From Desulfotomaculum sp. (lineage in GTDB: Bacteria > Bacillota > Desulfotomaculia > Desulfotomaculales > Nap2-2B): a DNA stretch of 63,234 nt. Position 1 is the first letter of the stretch. Each line of letters begins with the position of its first letter. The position numbers and the translations under genes are program-made. Location: assembly GCA_003513005.1 (NCBI GenBank), contig DOTD01000055.1, positions 1-63,234 on the forward strand, read 5' to 3'. The notes under the pieces are model-generated. The model was not told the origin of the DNA. It made no database searches and saw only the letters and a list, made by a program, of their open reading frames with translations. Positions 1 to 8,002 of this stretch are shown in pieces.

Positions 1-11
1 ATTCTGTTATA

Positions 12-1049
12 ATGGAGAGTGAGCAAATGGTCGTCAAAAGTCATAGTGAATCACGGCGCAAAACGCCGTGGGATGGGGTGAAGGAATTGACGGCAACGCA
101 AGAATTTCTGCAAGCACATTACAAGGAACATTATGCGGCACGACATACCAAACTTAGTGAATCCGGCGAAGCCGCGATGGTCAATTCATTTGTTCCGACA
201 AATTGCCCGCACTGTGGCTCTGAGCAGTTTAGTAAACGTGGACTTACTGCCAATAGCATCCAGCGATATATTTGTTCGTGCGGTCAAACATTTCTGCCAA
301 CTACTCACACTATTTTTGACGGACGCAAAATATCTGTCAGTGAGTGGATGGAGTATTGCTTGAACTTGTTCAGGTATTTGAGCATAAATGCAGATTCTTG
401 GAACAACAAGAACGCCTTTTCTACATCGAGATACTGGTTAAACAAGCTCTTTTTAACGTTGAACGACTATCAACAAGGAATTATTCTTTCCGGAACTATT
501 TGGCTTGATGAGACCTATTATCCTGTAATCAGTTCGCAGATTGATCGCAAAGAGGACGGTACTAAATATCGCGGTTTATCGCACAATCAAATCTGTATTG
601 GTGCTGCTACAGACAAGCAAAACGTTGTTTGCTTTGTAGAAGGCTTTGGCAAACCGTCTCAACGAAAGAGTTTTCAGGCTTTCTCAACCCATATTGCGCC
701 CGGCTCAACACTGGTACACGATAAGGAAGTAGCACACAAGAAACTTATTTCTGCGTTAAATCTCAAAAGCCAAGAATACTCGGCAAAAGACATGAAAGGG
801 CTAAAGGACTCTGACAATCCGCTCGACCCTATAAACGACTTCCTCGACAGGCTGAAAAAGTTTCTCAACGCTCATTCAGGATTTAACCGCGACAGGTTAC
901 AAGATTTTCTTAATCTGTTTGCATTTGCGAAGAATCCGCCGTCTAAACCTCTTGAAAAAGTTGATAAATTGGTGAATTTGGCATTTCAAAATCCAAAACT
1001 TCTTCGTTATAGAGACCAATTTGGCGTTAATCAAGGGATTGACGATTGA
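12..1049 (+). CDS. IS1595/ISXO2-type transposase
   Basis: This 345-residue protein looks like a DDE transposase of the IS1595 (ISXO2-like) group. It has an N-terminal zinc ribbon (CPHC near residue 61, then CSCG near residue 88) followed by the catalytic region with IWLDETYY near residue 163 and HDKE near residue 237. The first ATG is only 12 bases from the window edge, so the true start and the left terminal repeat may lie outside; a second in-frame ATG is at 27. The right end of the element could not be fixed. A hairpin terminator follows at 1109-1134. The family call rests on the zinc ribbon and the LDETYY motif. Confidence 0.75.
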   Translation: MESEQMVVKSHSESRRKTPWDGVKELTATQEFLQAHYKEHYAARHTKLSESGEAAMVNSFVPTNCPHCGSEQFSKRGLTANSIQRYICSCGQTFLPTTHTIFDGRKISVSEWMEYCLNLFRYLSINADSWNNKNAFSTSRYWLNKLFLTLNDYQQGIILSGTIWLDETYYPVISSQIDRKEDGTKYRGLSHNQICIGAATDKQNVVCFVEGFGKPSQRKSFQAFSTHIAPGSTLVHDKEVAHKKLISALNLKSQEYSAKDMKGLKDSDNPLDPINDFLDRLKKFLNAHSGFNRDRLQDFLNLFAFAKNPPSKPLEKVDKLVNLAFQNPKLLRYRDQFGVNQGIDD

Positions 1050-1108
1050 AATATCTCCACTATGTAATTAGTGTTTTTTTTATTATACTTATCAGATATA
1101 TTTTTTTC

Positions 1109-1134
1109 AAATGGGTGATATGCCCATTTTTTTT
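1109..1134 (+). terminator. Rho-independent terminator after the transposase
   Basis: AAATGGG and CCCATTT form a 7-bp stem with a 7-nt loop, and the right arm runs into a long T tract (to 1134). It reads as a terminator on the plus strand only. Confidence 0.6.
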
Positions 1135-1179
1135 ACATTTATGGCCGGATAAATACAATTCTTTTGACTTTCTGGGGTC

Positions 1180-2109
1180 CTATTCTTCTTGAAACATTGG
1201 CGTGCTCAGGTATCGCTCCCCGGTATCGGGAAGGATGGCTACGATAAGCTTGCCCTGATTTTCATCCCGGCGGGCTGCCTCCAGGGCTGCGAAAGCTGCC
1301 GCGCCCGAGGATATCCCGACCAATAGTCCTTCTTCCCTGGCCAGACGGCGTCCCGTATCAAAGGCATCCTGGTTGCTTACCCTGATAATTTCATCCACCA
1401 GAGTCAGGTCTAACACACCGGGAATAAACCCGGCGCCAATCCCCTGGATCTTGTGTGGACCCGGTTGCCCTCCGGATAGAACCGGAGAATCGGAAGGTTC
1501 GACTGCAATTGCCTTAAATTGGGGTTTGCGGGGCTTGATTACCTGGGCGATGCCGGTAATAGTGCCGCCTGTACCCACACCACCGACAACAATGTCTACC
1601 TGTCCGCCGGTGTCTTCCCAGATCTCCTCTGCGGTTGTCAGCCGGTGGATCTCTGGGTTGGACGGGTTTTCAAACTGCTGTGGAACGAACGAATTGGGTA
1701 TTTCCCTAGCCAGTTCCTCAGCTTTCTGTACCGCCCCCTTCATTCCCTGAGCTCCCGGTGTGAGCACAAGTTCGGCTCCGTATGCTTTTAACAGGTTCCG
1801 GCGCTCGATGCTCATGGTTTCAGGCATGGTCAGAATCAGGCGGTAGCCGCGGCTGGCGGCGACAAAAGCAAGAGCTATTCCTGTGTTGCCGCTGGTCGGC
1901 TCGATAATAACTGAGCTGGGCTGCAGCAATCCCTGTTCCTCAGCCCGGCGGATCATATTAAATCCGATGCGGTCTTTTACACTTCCGGCCGGGTTAAAAG
2001 ATTCCAGCTTTACCACCAAATCAGCTTTGGCTCCTTCCGATATCCGGCCAAGGCGCAGCAATGGTGTTTTACCGATTAATTCAGTGAGACTGTTTGCTAT
2101 TCTGGACAT
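1180..2109 (-). CDS. cysK: Cysteine synthase (O-acetylserine sulfhydrylase)
   Basis: A PLP enzyme that makes cysteine from O-acetylserine and sulfide in the cytoplasm. Its 309 residues match the usual family length. The PLP lysine is in GSVKDR (about K45), the substrate loop is PTSGNTG (near residue 68), and the phosphate-binding GGVGTGGT lies near residue 176. AAGGAGTG precedes the ATG by about 6 bases. An Rrf2 regulator gene lies upstream on the same strand, and cysE, which supplies the substrate, is about 8 kb away. A motif shared with the promoter region of the Rrf2 gene lies about 65-75 bases upstream and probably sets cysteine-dependent control. Confidence 0.95.
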   Translation of the reverse strand: MSRIANSLTELIGKTPLLRLGRISEGAKADLVVKLESFNPAGSVKDRIGFNMIRRAEEQGLLQPSSVIIEPTSGNTGIALAFVAASRGYRLILTMPETMSIERRNLLKAYGAELVLTPGAQGMKGAVQKAEELAREIPNSFVPQQFENPSNPEIHRLTTAEEIWEDTGGQVDIVVGGVGTGGTITGIAQVIKPRKPQFKAIAVEPSDSPVLSGGQPGPHKIQGIGAGFIPGVLDLTLVDEIIRVSNQDAFDTGRRLAREEGLLVGISSGAAAFAALEAARRDENQGKLIVAILPDTGERYLSTPMFQEE

Positions 2110-2172
2110 TTTCCCACTCCTTTTTTATTTTTACCTTAAGATAATGACCTAATATCAATAGATTAATTATAT

Positions 2173-2187
2173 TATAAATCCAATTAT
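2173..2187 (-). promoter_or_regulatory. Candidate Rrf2/CymR-type operator upstream of cysK
   Basis: On the minus strand the site reads AATTGGATTTATA. The same 13-mer, with one change, lies upstream of the adjacent Rrf2 gene (2784-2796). AT-rich half sites of this kind suit Rrf2 proteins; binding by the neighbouring regulator is an inference. Confidence 0.4.
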
Positions 2188-2283
2188 CATACTATCATAT
2201 TAGACGAACAAAATTTTCCTGTCAATATCTTTTTAGAAAAATGGGCAAGAAGCAAGATGAGGAGGGGTGATTTAAAAGCAGGC

Positions 2284-2739
2284 TCAAATGCAATACATAT
2301 TGGCTTCTCCCGCCAATCTGATCTTTTCGGCTTCTTTGCAGAGGTCTTCCAGTGTAGTGTTGTCTATTACTGATGCTACCGATTCTCTGATTCTTTCCCA
2401 TAATATCCGCGTGACACATGTATCAAAGCGATCGCATGACTCGGGATTTTCTTCTTTTACGCAGCCGGTTGGACCAAGAGGGCCATCCAGACACCTTATT
2501 ATCTCGCCTACTGTTATTTGAAACGGTTTCCGTTCAAGAAGGTAGCCGCCCTGTGATCCCCTGACGCTGCGCACAAGTCCTCCTTTGCGAAGATCGGTCA
2601 TTACCTGTTCCAAGTATCCTTCAGATATTCCTTGCCTCTCCGCTACTTGTGCAAGTGGTGTGGTTGCATTCGGATTGTAATGCAGCGCCAGATCTACCAT
2701 AGCTCTCAGCCCGTACCTGGTTCGTGTGGAGAACCTCAA
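2284..2739 (-). CDS. Rrf2-family regulator, CymR/IscR-like
   Basis: A 151-residue Rrf2 winged-helix regulator. The N-terminus MRFSTRTRYGLRAM and the recognition region RSVRGSQGGYLL are typical. Three cysteines follow the pattern C-x8-C-x5-C near residues 92-107 (GCVKEENPESC then FDTC), like the Fe-S ligands of IscR; CymR proteins that work with CysK usually lack this cluster. The gene lies 174 bases upstream of cysK on the same strand, so it probably controls cysteine synthesis in response to sulfur or Fe-S status. A candidate operator lies in its own upstream region, suggesting autoregulation. The family is clear; the ligand is not. Confidence 0.88.
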   Translation of the reverse strand: MRFSTRTRYGLRAMVDLALHYNPNATTPLAQVAERQGISEGYLEQVMTDLRKGGLVRSVRGSQGGYLLERKPFQITVGEIIRCLDGPLGPTGCVKEENPESCDRFDTCVTRILWERIRESVASVIDNTTLEDLCKEAEKIRLAGEANMYCI

Positions 2740-2783
2740 GTATGAACACCTCGCTCGAAGATATTCCTACAAAAATAATTGTA

Positions 2784-2798
2784 TATATATCCAATTGT
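2784..2798 (-). promoter_or_regulatory. Candidate Rrf2 operator upstream of the Rrf2 gene
   Basis: AATTGGATATATA on the minus strand repeats the cysK upstream motif with 12 of 13 bases identical and lies about 45-60 bases before the Rrf2 start codon, where an autoregulatory site would be expected. Confidence 0.4.
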
Positions 2799-2958
2799 AT
2801 TTCTAGCTATTCTATCCTGTAAACTTGGTTCTGTCAAAAAATATTTCAAAATTTTATCCTGTTCAGCAAGCTAATTGCTTTCTTGGAAGTCATGTTCCGG
2901 GAATAAATGCAGGATTGGCGCGGGTTCAAAGAAATAATGCCTTAGTGAAAAAATGTTG

Positions 2959-2988
2959 TTGACAAAATACTATAACATCTATTATATT
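2959..2988 (+). promoter_or_regulatory. Sigma-A-type promoter for the SAM riboswitch and metX
   Basis: TTGACA (2959-2964) is followed after 18 bases by TATATT (2983-2988), a near-consensus vegetative promoter about 33 bases before the riboswitch aptamer. Confidence 0.65.
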
Positions 2989-3020
2989 AATTAATAATAT
3001 ATAAATAATAATAATACTAT

Positions 3021-3169
3021 CTTATCCAGAGAAGGGGAGGGATTGGCCCGATGAACCTTCAGCAACCTGAAAGCTTTTGCTTGGAAGGTGCTAATTCCTG
3101 CCGGAACACCGGAAAGATAAGAGGAAATAATAAGAGCCTCTTCTTATCTTTGGAAGAGGTTCTCTTTTT
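3021..3169 (+). promoter_or_regulatory. SAM-I (S-box) riboswitch
   Basis: The aptamer (3021-3121) has the class hallmarks: P1 arms CTTATC (3021-3026) and GATAAG (3116-3121), the conserved GGGAGGGATTGGCCCGATGA block, CAGCAACC, and AAGGTGCTAATTCC. A second CTTATC (3143-3148) inside the terminator can pair with GATAAG as an antiterminator. The expression platform is the terminator at 3134-3169. When SAM is bound, P1 forms and the terminator stops transcription of metX-metW. This is the standard OFF switch for methionine genes in Firmicutes. Confidence 0.97.
3134..3169 (+). terminator. Regulated terminator of the SAM riboswitch
   Basis: The core stem CCTCTTC (3137-3143) pairs with GAAGAGG (3153-3159). 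GAG and CTC extend it past a 2-nt bulge, and TTTTT follows at 3165-3169. Confidence 0.85.
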
Positions 3170-3200
3170 GGGCAATGACTATTATCTCGAGGTGTAAAAA

Positions 3201-4412
3201 ATGAGTGATCCGCTTAACCTGCTAACTGAAAAATCAGCTAAATATTCAAGGCCGGACTCTTCGCGATCTGCAGGATGGGTTGTTTCCCGCATTGTCTTGC
3301 TCGCTGACGAAGAAAATCCCCTCCCGCTTGATTGCGGGAAAACAATCGCTCCCGTATATGTTGAATATGAAGTATACGGTGAGTTAAACGAGGCAAAGGA
3401 TAACGCTATTCTTGTCTTTCACGCCCTGTCGGGGGATGCCCATGTCGCCGGCTGGACTAAAAATGCAGATGAGTTGGGGCGTCCCTGGCTAAAGAACCGC
3501 CCTGGCTGGTGGGATGATATGGTGGGTCCCGGGAAGGCTTTCGACACGAAAAAATATTTTATAATCTGCTCCAATATTCTGGGAAGCTGCTACGGCACAA
3601 CGGGTCCCGCATCTATTGATCCCGGCGCCGGCCGGCCTTATGGATTAGGTTTTCCTGTAGTAACTGTAGGGGACTGGGTGAGGCTTCAGGAACGGCTGGT
3701 TACTTACCTTGGAATTAAACGTTTGTATGCTGTGGCCGGGGGATCTATTGGCGGCCAGCAGGCGCTGGAGTGGGCGCTGGCTTATCCCGACCGGGTTGAA
3801 AGGGCGTTAATTATTGCTTCATCAGCCCGTTTGAGCGACCAGGGACTATCCTTTAATGTTATTGCCAGATACGCTATCAGAACCGATCCCAATTTTCATT
3901 CAGGTAACTATTATGGCGGTTCCACTCCTGACAGGGGGCTTTCGGTTGCACGGATGTTGGGTCATATTACATATCTATCAGAAATTTCCATGCAGAATAA
4001 ATTCGGCCGCAAGTTTTGCAACGGTGATGGACCGGGATATCATCTTGGTGTGGATTTCGAAGTAGAGGGCTATCTGCTGCACCAATCAGAGTCGTTCGTA
4101 GAAAGATTTGACGCAAACAGTTATTTGTTTATCACTAGGGCTGCGGATTACTATGACGCATCCTTGCGGGGAGACGGGAATCTCGATAAGGCGTGTCAGA
4201 GCATTCAGTGCAGAACACTATTGGTATCATTTTCATCCGACTGGCTTTACCCGCCGGAACATATGAAAGAACTGGCCCTGGCCATGTCCCGCAACAGAAA
4301 ACATGTAAGTTACGTTAACATTCCCTCGTCATATGGTCATGATGCTTTTCTGCTTGAAGTAGACAGGTTGTCTTACGTAGTGAAGAGCTTTCTTGAAGGG
4401 GGCCCGGAATGA
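3201..4412 (+). CDS. metX: Homoserine O-acetyltransferase
   Basis: An alpha/beta-hydrolase of 403 residues that activates homoserine with acetyl-CoA in methionine synthesis. The nucleophile elbow GGSIGGQQ puts the catalytic serine at about residue 182; the triad is completed by Asp in SSDWLYP (about 347) and His in YGHDAF (about 379). GAGGTG lies 8 bases before the ATG. The gene is under the SAM riboswitch, overlaps metW by 4 bases (ATGA), and its product feeds metY downstream. Some MetX-like enzymes use succinyl-CoA; the sulfhydrylase next door fits the acetyl ester. Confidence 0.95.
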   Translation: MSDPLNLLTEKSAKYSRPDSSRSAGWVVSRIVLLADEENPLPLDCGKTIAPVYVEYEVYGELNEAKDNAILVFHALSGDAHVAGWTKNADELGRPWLKNRPGWWDDMVGPGKAFDTKKYFIICSNILGSCYGTTGPASIDPGAGRPYGLGFPVVTVGDWVRLQERLVTYLGIKRLYAVAGGSIGGQQALEWALAYPDRVERALIIASSARLSDQGLSFNVIARYAIRTDPNFHSGNYYGGSTPDRGLSVARMLGHITYLSEISMQNKFGRKFCNGDGPGYHLGVDFEVEGYLLHQSESFVERFDANSYLFITRAADYYDASLRGDGNLDKACQSIQCRTLLVSFSSDWLYPPEHMKELALAMSRNRKHVSYVNIPSSYGHDAFLLEVDRLSYVVKSFLEGGPE

Positions 4413-5014
4413 AAATGCTTAAAAAAAACCGGTGGGACCATGACGTAATTTATGAAATTATTCCCGAAAGGGCTACCGTGCTTGACTTGGGCTGCGGGAA
4501 TGGAGAGCTGCTGGCCAGGCTGATTAAAAATAAGCTTGTGTTGGGACTTGGCATAGAGAAAGACATTGATCAGGTTGCCCAGTCTATTGCCAGGGAGGTT
4601 CCTGTTGTTAATCTGGATTTGGATGAGGGCATTACCGGTTTTCCGGATAAGTATTTTGATTTTGTTGTGCTTGAAAAGACGCTTCAAGTGGTTAATAAAC
4701 CAATCTTTGTACTTAATGAAATGCTGCGTGTAGGAGGCGCAGGCATCGTCAGTTTTCCGAACTTCGGGCATCGGCTTGTAGTCGAATATCTCGCTTCGAC
4801 GGGCCGGATGCCGATTACACCGGTGCTTCCTTACCAATGGTACGACACGCCGAATATTCATCTTTTTACGGTAAGAAACTTTCTTGATTGGGTCGGGGCA
4901 AATAATGTACGGGTAATTCAAGGATTATCGACGATTGACGGTAAAGCAACCCACTTTCGGGAAGAGGACGATACTCGCGCCGAAGAAGTTCTGTTTGTCG
5001 TGTCTTCAGTGTAG
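4409..5014 (+). CDS. metW: Methionine biosynthesis protein MetW
   Basis: A 201-residue SAM-methyltransferase-fold protein. The glycine-rich motif LDLGCGNGELL is near residue 26, and KTLQVVNKP (near 90) is typical of MetW. MetW partners MetX in many bacteria and is needed for full homoserine acetyltransferase activity. The start codon overlaps the metX stop as ATGA, indicating translational coupling. No terminator is visible after it; the next 500 bases are repeat sequence. Confidence 0.92.
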   Translation: MKMLKKNRWDHDVIYEIIPERATVLDLGCGNGELLARLIKNKLVLGLGIEKDIDQVAQSIAREVPVVNLDLDEGITGFPDKYFDFVVLEKTLQVVNKPIFVLNEMLRVGGAGIVSFPNFGHRLVVEYLASTGRMPITPVLPYQWYDTPNIHLFTVRNFLDWVGANNVRVIQGLSTIDGKATHFREEDDTRAEEVLFVVSSV

Positions 5015-5087
5015 TTTCACGCAAAATAACCTTTTTTAGGGCAGGCCGAAGGGAATGGAGGGAGGCAGCAAGACAAAGATGTGCGCG

Positions 5088-5135
5088 GCAGCAATGCCTC
5101 AAGTGCGATTTTGAGCTAGGCGAGCATGAGCACAC
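5088..5135 (+). repeat. Partial copy of dispersed repeat R1
   Basis: AATGCCTCAAGTGCGATTTT and the nearby CGAGCATGAGCAC match two separated parts of the long R1 copies at 7722-7990 and 54905-55172; the middle is missing. Confidence 0.5.
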
Positions 5136-5184
5136 ACCGCCGTCAGATGATAAAAAGGTGCGTATTCAGTAAAGCCGTCCAAAG

Positions 5185-5442
5185 GGCATGGTATTGTTAA
5201 CAGCGAACGACTTGCTTAAGCCCCGGTAACAGTAGCCGGCGAAGCGAGGGTAACCGGACTGCGGTGCGAAACCAGCGGCAAACTTAATGCTTCTTGAAAA
5301 AGCTCAAGTGAAGTCCAATTTTTAAAGGATGGTCTTTTTTGTAAATTTGCATGCCGCCTTTGCAGCGCCGCTAGTCCGGTCCGAAGCAAGCCGCGCTGCT
5401 GTCGGTGCGGAGCATCGGAGTGAGCGGTGACAATACCGTGCC
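5185..5442. repeat. 258-bp nested imperfect inverted repeat (MITE-like or structured RNA)
   Basis: The outer arms GGCATGGTATTGTTA (5185-5199) and TGACAATACCGTGCC (5428-5442) are inverted complements at 13 of 15 positions. Inside, ACCGGACTGCGG (5253-5264) pairs with CCGCTAGTCCGGT (5368-5380). The centre near 5288-5315 holds a further small hairpin (CTTC.TTGA with TCAA..GAAG). The whole segment can fold into one long arm. It fills most of the metW-metY gap. It also contains a copy of the R1 hairpin (5353-5366). No long reading frame lies in it. Confidence 0.55.
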
Positions 5443-5521
5443 AACTAGGTCCACTTAATAATTATTATGAAAAGATTATTTTCAGGATCTTACTTACCCA
5501 AAAAATACAGGAGGACAAAAA

Positions 5522-6808
5522 ATGACTGAAAAGAAATTAAGCTTTGATACACTGGCTGTCCATGCCGGTCAGCGGGTTGACCCGACTACCAATGCCAGAG
5601 CAGTGCCTATCTATCAGACCACTTCTTATGTTTTCAACAACGCCGACCATGCGGCGAACCTGTTTGGACTAAAAGAATTCGGCAATATCTACACCAGGAT
5701 GATGAATCCCACCTGGGATATTATGGAACAAAGAATTGCCGCATTGGAAGGCGGGGCGGCGGCTCTGGTCACGGCATCGGGTCAGGCTGCCATAACATAT
5801 TCCATTTTAAACATTGCCCGCACCGGTGATGAGATTGTTTCCGCGAACAGCCTTTATGGCGGCACCTACAATCTTTTTTCACAGACCTTCCCCAAGTTTG
5901 GAATCAAGGTTACATTTGTTGATCCGCAAGTTCCGGAAAACTTCCGGGAGGCCATCACACCTAAAACAAAGGCAATCTATATGGAAAATCTCGGCAACCC
6001 GAAGCTGGACGTTCCCGATTTCGAGGCAATCGCGGCAATCGCGCACGAAGCGGGAATCCCTGTTATAGTTGATAACACTTTGCCAACACCCTACTTGTGC
6101 CGTCCTATCGAGTACGGTGTAGATGTTGTCGTTCACTCGGCGACAAAGTTTATCGGCGGTCACGGCACTTCTATCGGCGGAGTGATTGTAGATTCAGGAA
6201 AATTCAACTGGGCAAACGGCAATTTTCCGGATTTCACAACACCTGATCCCAGTTACAACGGGATAGTCTACAGCGAAGCATTCGGCGGTTTAGCCTATAT
6301 CCTTAAAGTCCGGCTTCAGCTGCTGAGAGATATCGGCGCCTGCTTAAGCCCGTTTAATGCCTTCTTATTCCTGCAGGGTTTGGAAACCTTGCATTTAAGA
6401 GTACAAAAGCACTGCGACAACGCTCTGGCAGTCGCCCGTTTCCTGGAAGAAAACCCGGCCGTAACCTGGGTAAATTATACCGGTCTGCCCAATCATCCTT
6501 CCCATGCCAAGGCGAAGAAATATCTGCAAAACGGTTTTGGGGCGATCCTGGCCTTCGGCATCAGGGGAGGAAAAGAAGCCGGCCGCAAACTTATGGATAA
6601 CCTTAAACTGTTCTCTCTGCTGGCCAATGTCGGTGACGCCAAATCGCTTGTCATTCACCCGGCTACCACTACTCACAGCCAGCTTACCCCGGAAGAGCAG
6701 ATCAGCACAGGTGTAACCGATGATTTGGTCAGACTATCAGTAGGCATTGAAGATATCCGGGATATTATTGACGATCTGGATCAGGGCCTGAAAGCCAGTC
6801 AAGGGTAA
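5522..6808 (+). CDS. metY: O-acetylhomoserine sulfhydrylase
   Basis: A 428-residue PLP enzyme of the Cys/Met-metabolism family that makes homocysteine from O-acetylhomoserine and sulfide. The N-terminal FDTLAVHAGQ is typical, and the PLP lysine is in HSATKFIGGHG (about K209). The length matches MetY rather than the shorter cystathionine synthases. AGGAGG is 7 bases before the ATG. It follows metX-metW but is separated by 500 bases of repeats and has no visible S-box of its own. Confidence 0.95.
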   Translation: MTEKKLSFDTLAVHAGQRVDPTTNARAVPIYQTTSYVFNNADHAANLFGLKEFGNIYTRMMNPTWDIMEQRIAALEGGAAALVTASGQAAITYSILNIARTGDEIVSANSLYGGTYNLFSQTFPKFGIKVTFVDPQVPENFREAITPKTKAIYMENLGNPKLDVPDFEAIAAIAHEAGIPVIVDNTLPTPYLCRPIEYGVDVVVHSATKFIGGHGTSIGGVIVDSGKFNWANGNFPDFTTPDPSYNGIVYSEAFGGLAYILKVRLQLLRDIGACLSPFNAFLFLQGLETLHLRVQKHCDNALAVARFLEENPAVTWVNYTGLPNHPSHAKAKKYLQNGFGAILAFGIRGGKEAGRKLMDNLKLFSLLANVGDAKSLVIHPATTTHSQLTPEEQISTGVTDDLVRLSVGIEDIRDIIDDLDQGLKASQG

Positions 6809-6829
6809 AAAGTAAGGGGAGAGTATACG

Positions 6830-7419
6830 TTGTTCGGCAGATACTCAAGACAAATCAGTTTCCCCGGCATAGGCAAAAAGGGCAGAAGAAATTACTGGAC
6901 AGTACAGTGGTTATTATCGGCTGTGGCGCGCTGGGTTCTATTGCCGCCACAGCTCTTACCCGCGCCGGGGTGGGCAAATTGAAGATTATCGACAGAGACT
7001 TTATTGAATATCATAATTTGCACCGCCAGATTCTTTTTAATGAAGACGATATAAGTAACCATCTGCCGAAGGCCATCGCGGCACAGCGACGCCTAAAAAA
7101 GATAAACTCGTCAGTTGAAGTTGAGGGAGTAGTTTCAGATGTAAACGTATCGAATATTGAGAAGCTTGTTCAGGGAGCAGACATGATTTTGGACGGACTG
7201 GACAATTATGAAACTCGCTTTCTCATCAACGATGTTGCTTTAAAGCATAAAATTCCCTGGGTATATGGGGGCGTAATTTCTTCATACGGGATGTGCATGA
7301 ATATTATACCCGGAAAGACGCCCTGCTTTCGCTGCGTTTATCCGAAGATTCCCGGTTCGGGGAGAATATTTACCTGCGAAACGGCGGGATTAATCAAGGG
7401 GTCAAAGTTACGAAAATAA
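6830..7419 (+). pseudogene. ThiF/MoeB/HesA-type adenylyltransferase, frameshifted and truncated
   Basis: An E1-like protein that would adenylate a sulfur-carrier protein. A TTG at 6830 behind GGGGAG starts a typical N-terminus (FGRYSRQISFPGIG), but the frame breaks near 6885. The remaining frame restarts as KLLDSTVVIIGCGALGS, carrying the nucleotide-binding GxGxxGS, DxDxI-like and GLDNYETR motifs. One zinc-type CxxC is visible (PCFRCVYP); the second is lost. The protein ends after GSGRIFTCETAGLI at about half the size of intact MoeB. A remnant of a different gene follows at once, so a deletion probably removed its C-terminus. Confidence 0.75.
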
Positions 7420-7462
7420 AACCGTCTGCTGAGGATGGTGTGCTGACTCCCTGGGAGATAGA

Positions 7463-7693
7463 AAAAAACTCTCTTTTAATCTTAAAGGTTTCGAACCGGG
7501 GGAAGCGTGCGCTATTTTGGATCAGGCTTTTGATATAAAAGCAAGGGCAGGCCTTCACTGTGCGCCAACAGCGCACAAAACTTTTGGAACCTTTCCTGCC
7601 GGTACAATACGTCTTAGTCCAGGTTACTTCAACACTACAGATGAAATAGACTTTACTCTTGAAGCTTTTAAAAAAATCGCCCTGAGTCTTTAA
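7463..7693 (+). pseudogene. C-terminal remnant of a class V aminotransferase / cysteine desulfurase
   Basis: A frame ending at TAA 7691-7693 encodes about 75 residues. LSFNLKGFEPGEA, ILDQAFDIKARAG, LHCAPTAHKT, and GTIRLSPGYFNTTDEID match the C-terminal domain of NifS-like cysteine desulfurases, including the HCAP region with the active cysteine. No N-terminal domain or PLP lysine is present, and the frame joins the broken ThiF-like gene without a gap. It looks like the far end of a deletion between two genes. Confidence 0.7.
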
Positions 7694-7721
7694 GCATTAT
7701 GCTGAATATCTTTTTAATTAA

Positions 7722-7990
7722 TTTGAGCTATCCTGAAAATAATCTTGCATAAGGGAGGCCAACTGCCTACGTGCTCATGTTCGCCTCTTATACTTGTACG
7801 AACTCGTTCACCCTCAGGCTCGGTCAAAACTCGGCGCTAACGCGCCTCAAACAATTCCCTCGCGTAACCTCGGGTTCTTCACCCGTTCTTTGAATGAAGC
7901 CTAAAAATCGCACTTAAGGCATTGACCCCCCCCTTTGTTGATGAATTTTTTATCCTTTAAGCTGGCGCTGCTTTAGCAGCATGGGGGGTC
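7722..7990 (-). repeat. Long copy of dispersed repeat R1
   Basis: Read on the minus strand, this segment begins with a GCTGC-TAAA-GCAGC hairpin (7967-7980), then CATCAACAAAGG, AATGCCTTAAGTGCGATTTT, GGCGC-GTTA-GCGCC, GAACGAGTTCGTACAAG and GTAGGCAGTTGGCC. It aligns over its length with the plus-strand copy at 54905-55172. It fills the gap between the desulfurase remnant and bioB and has no coding frame. Confidence 0.75.
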
Positions 7991-8002
7991 CTGACCTGAT
8001 TT

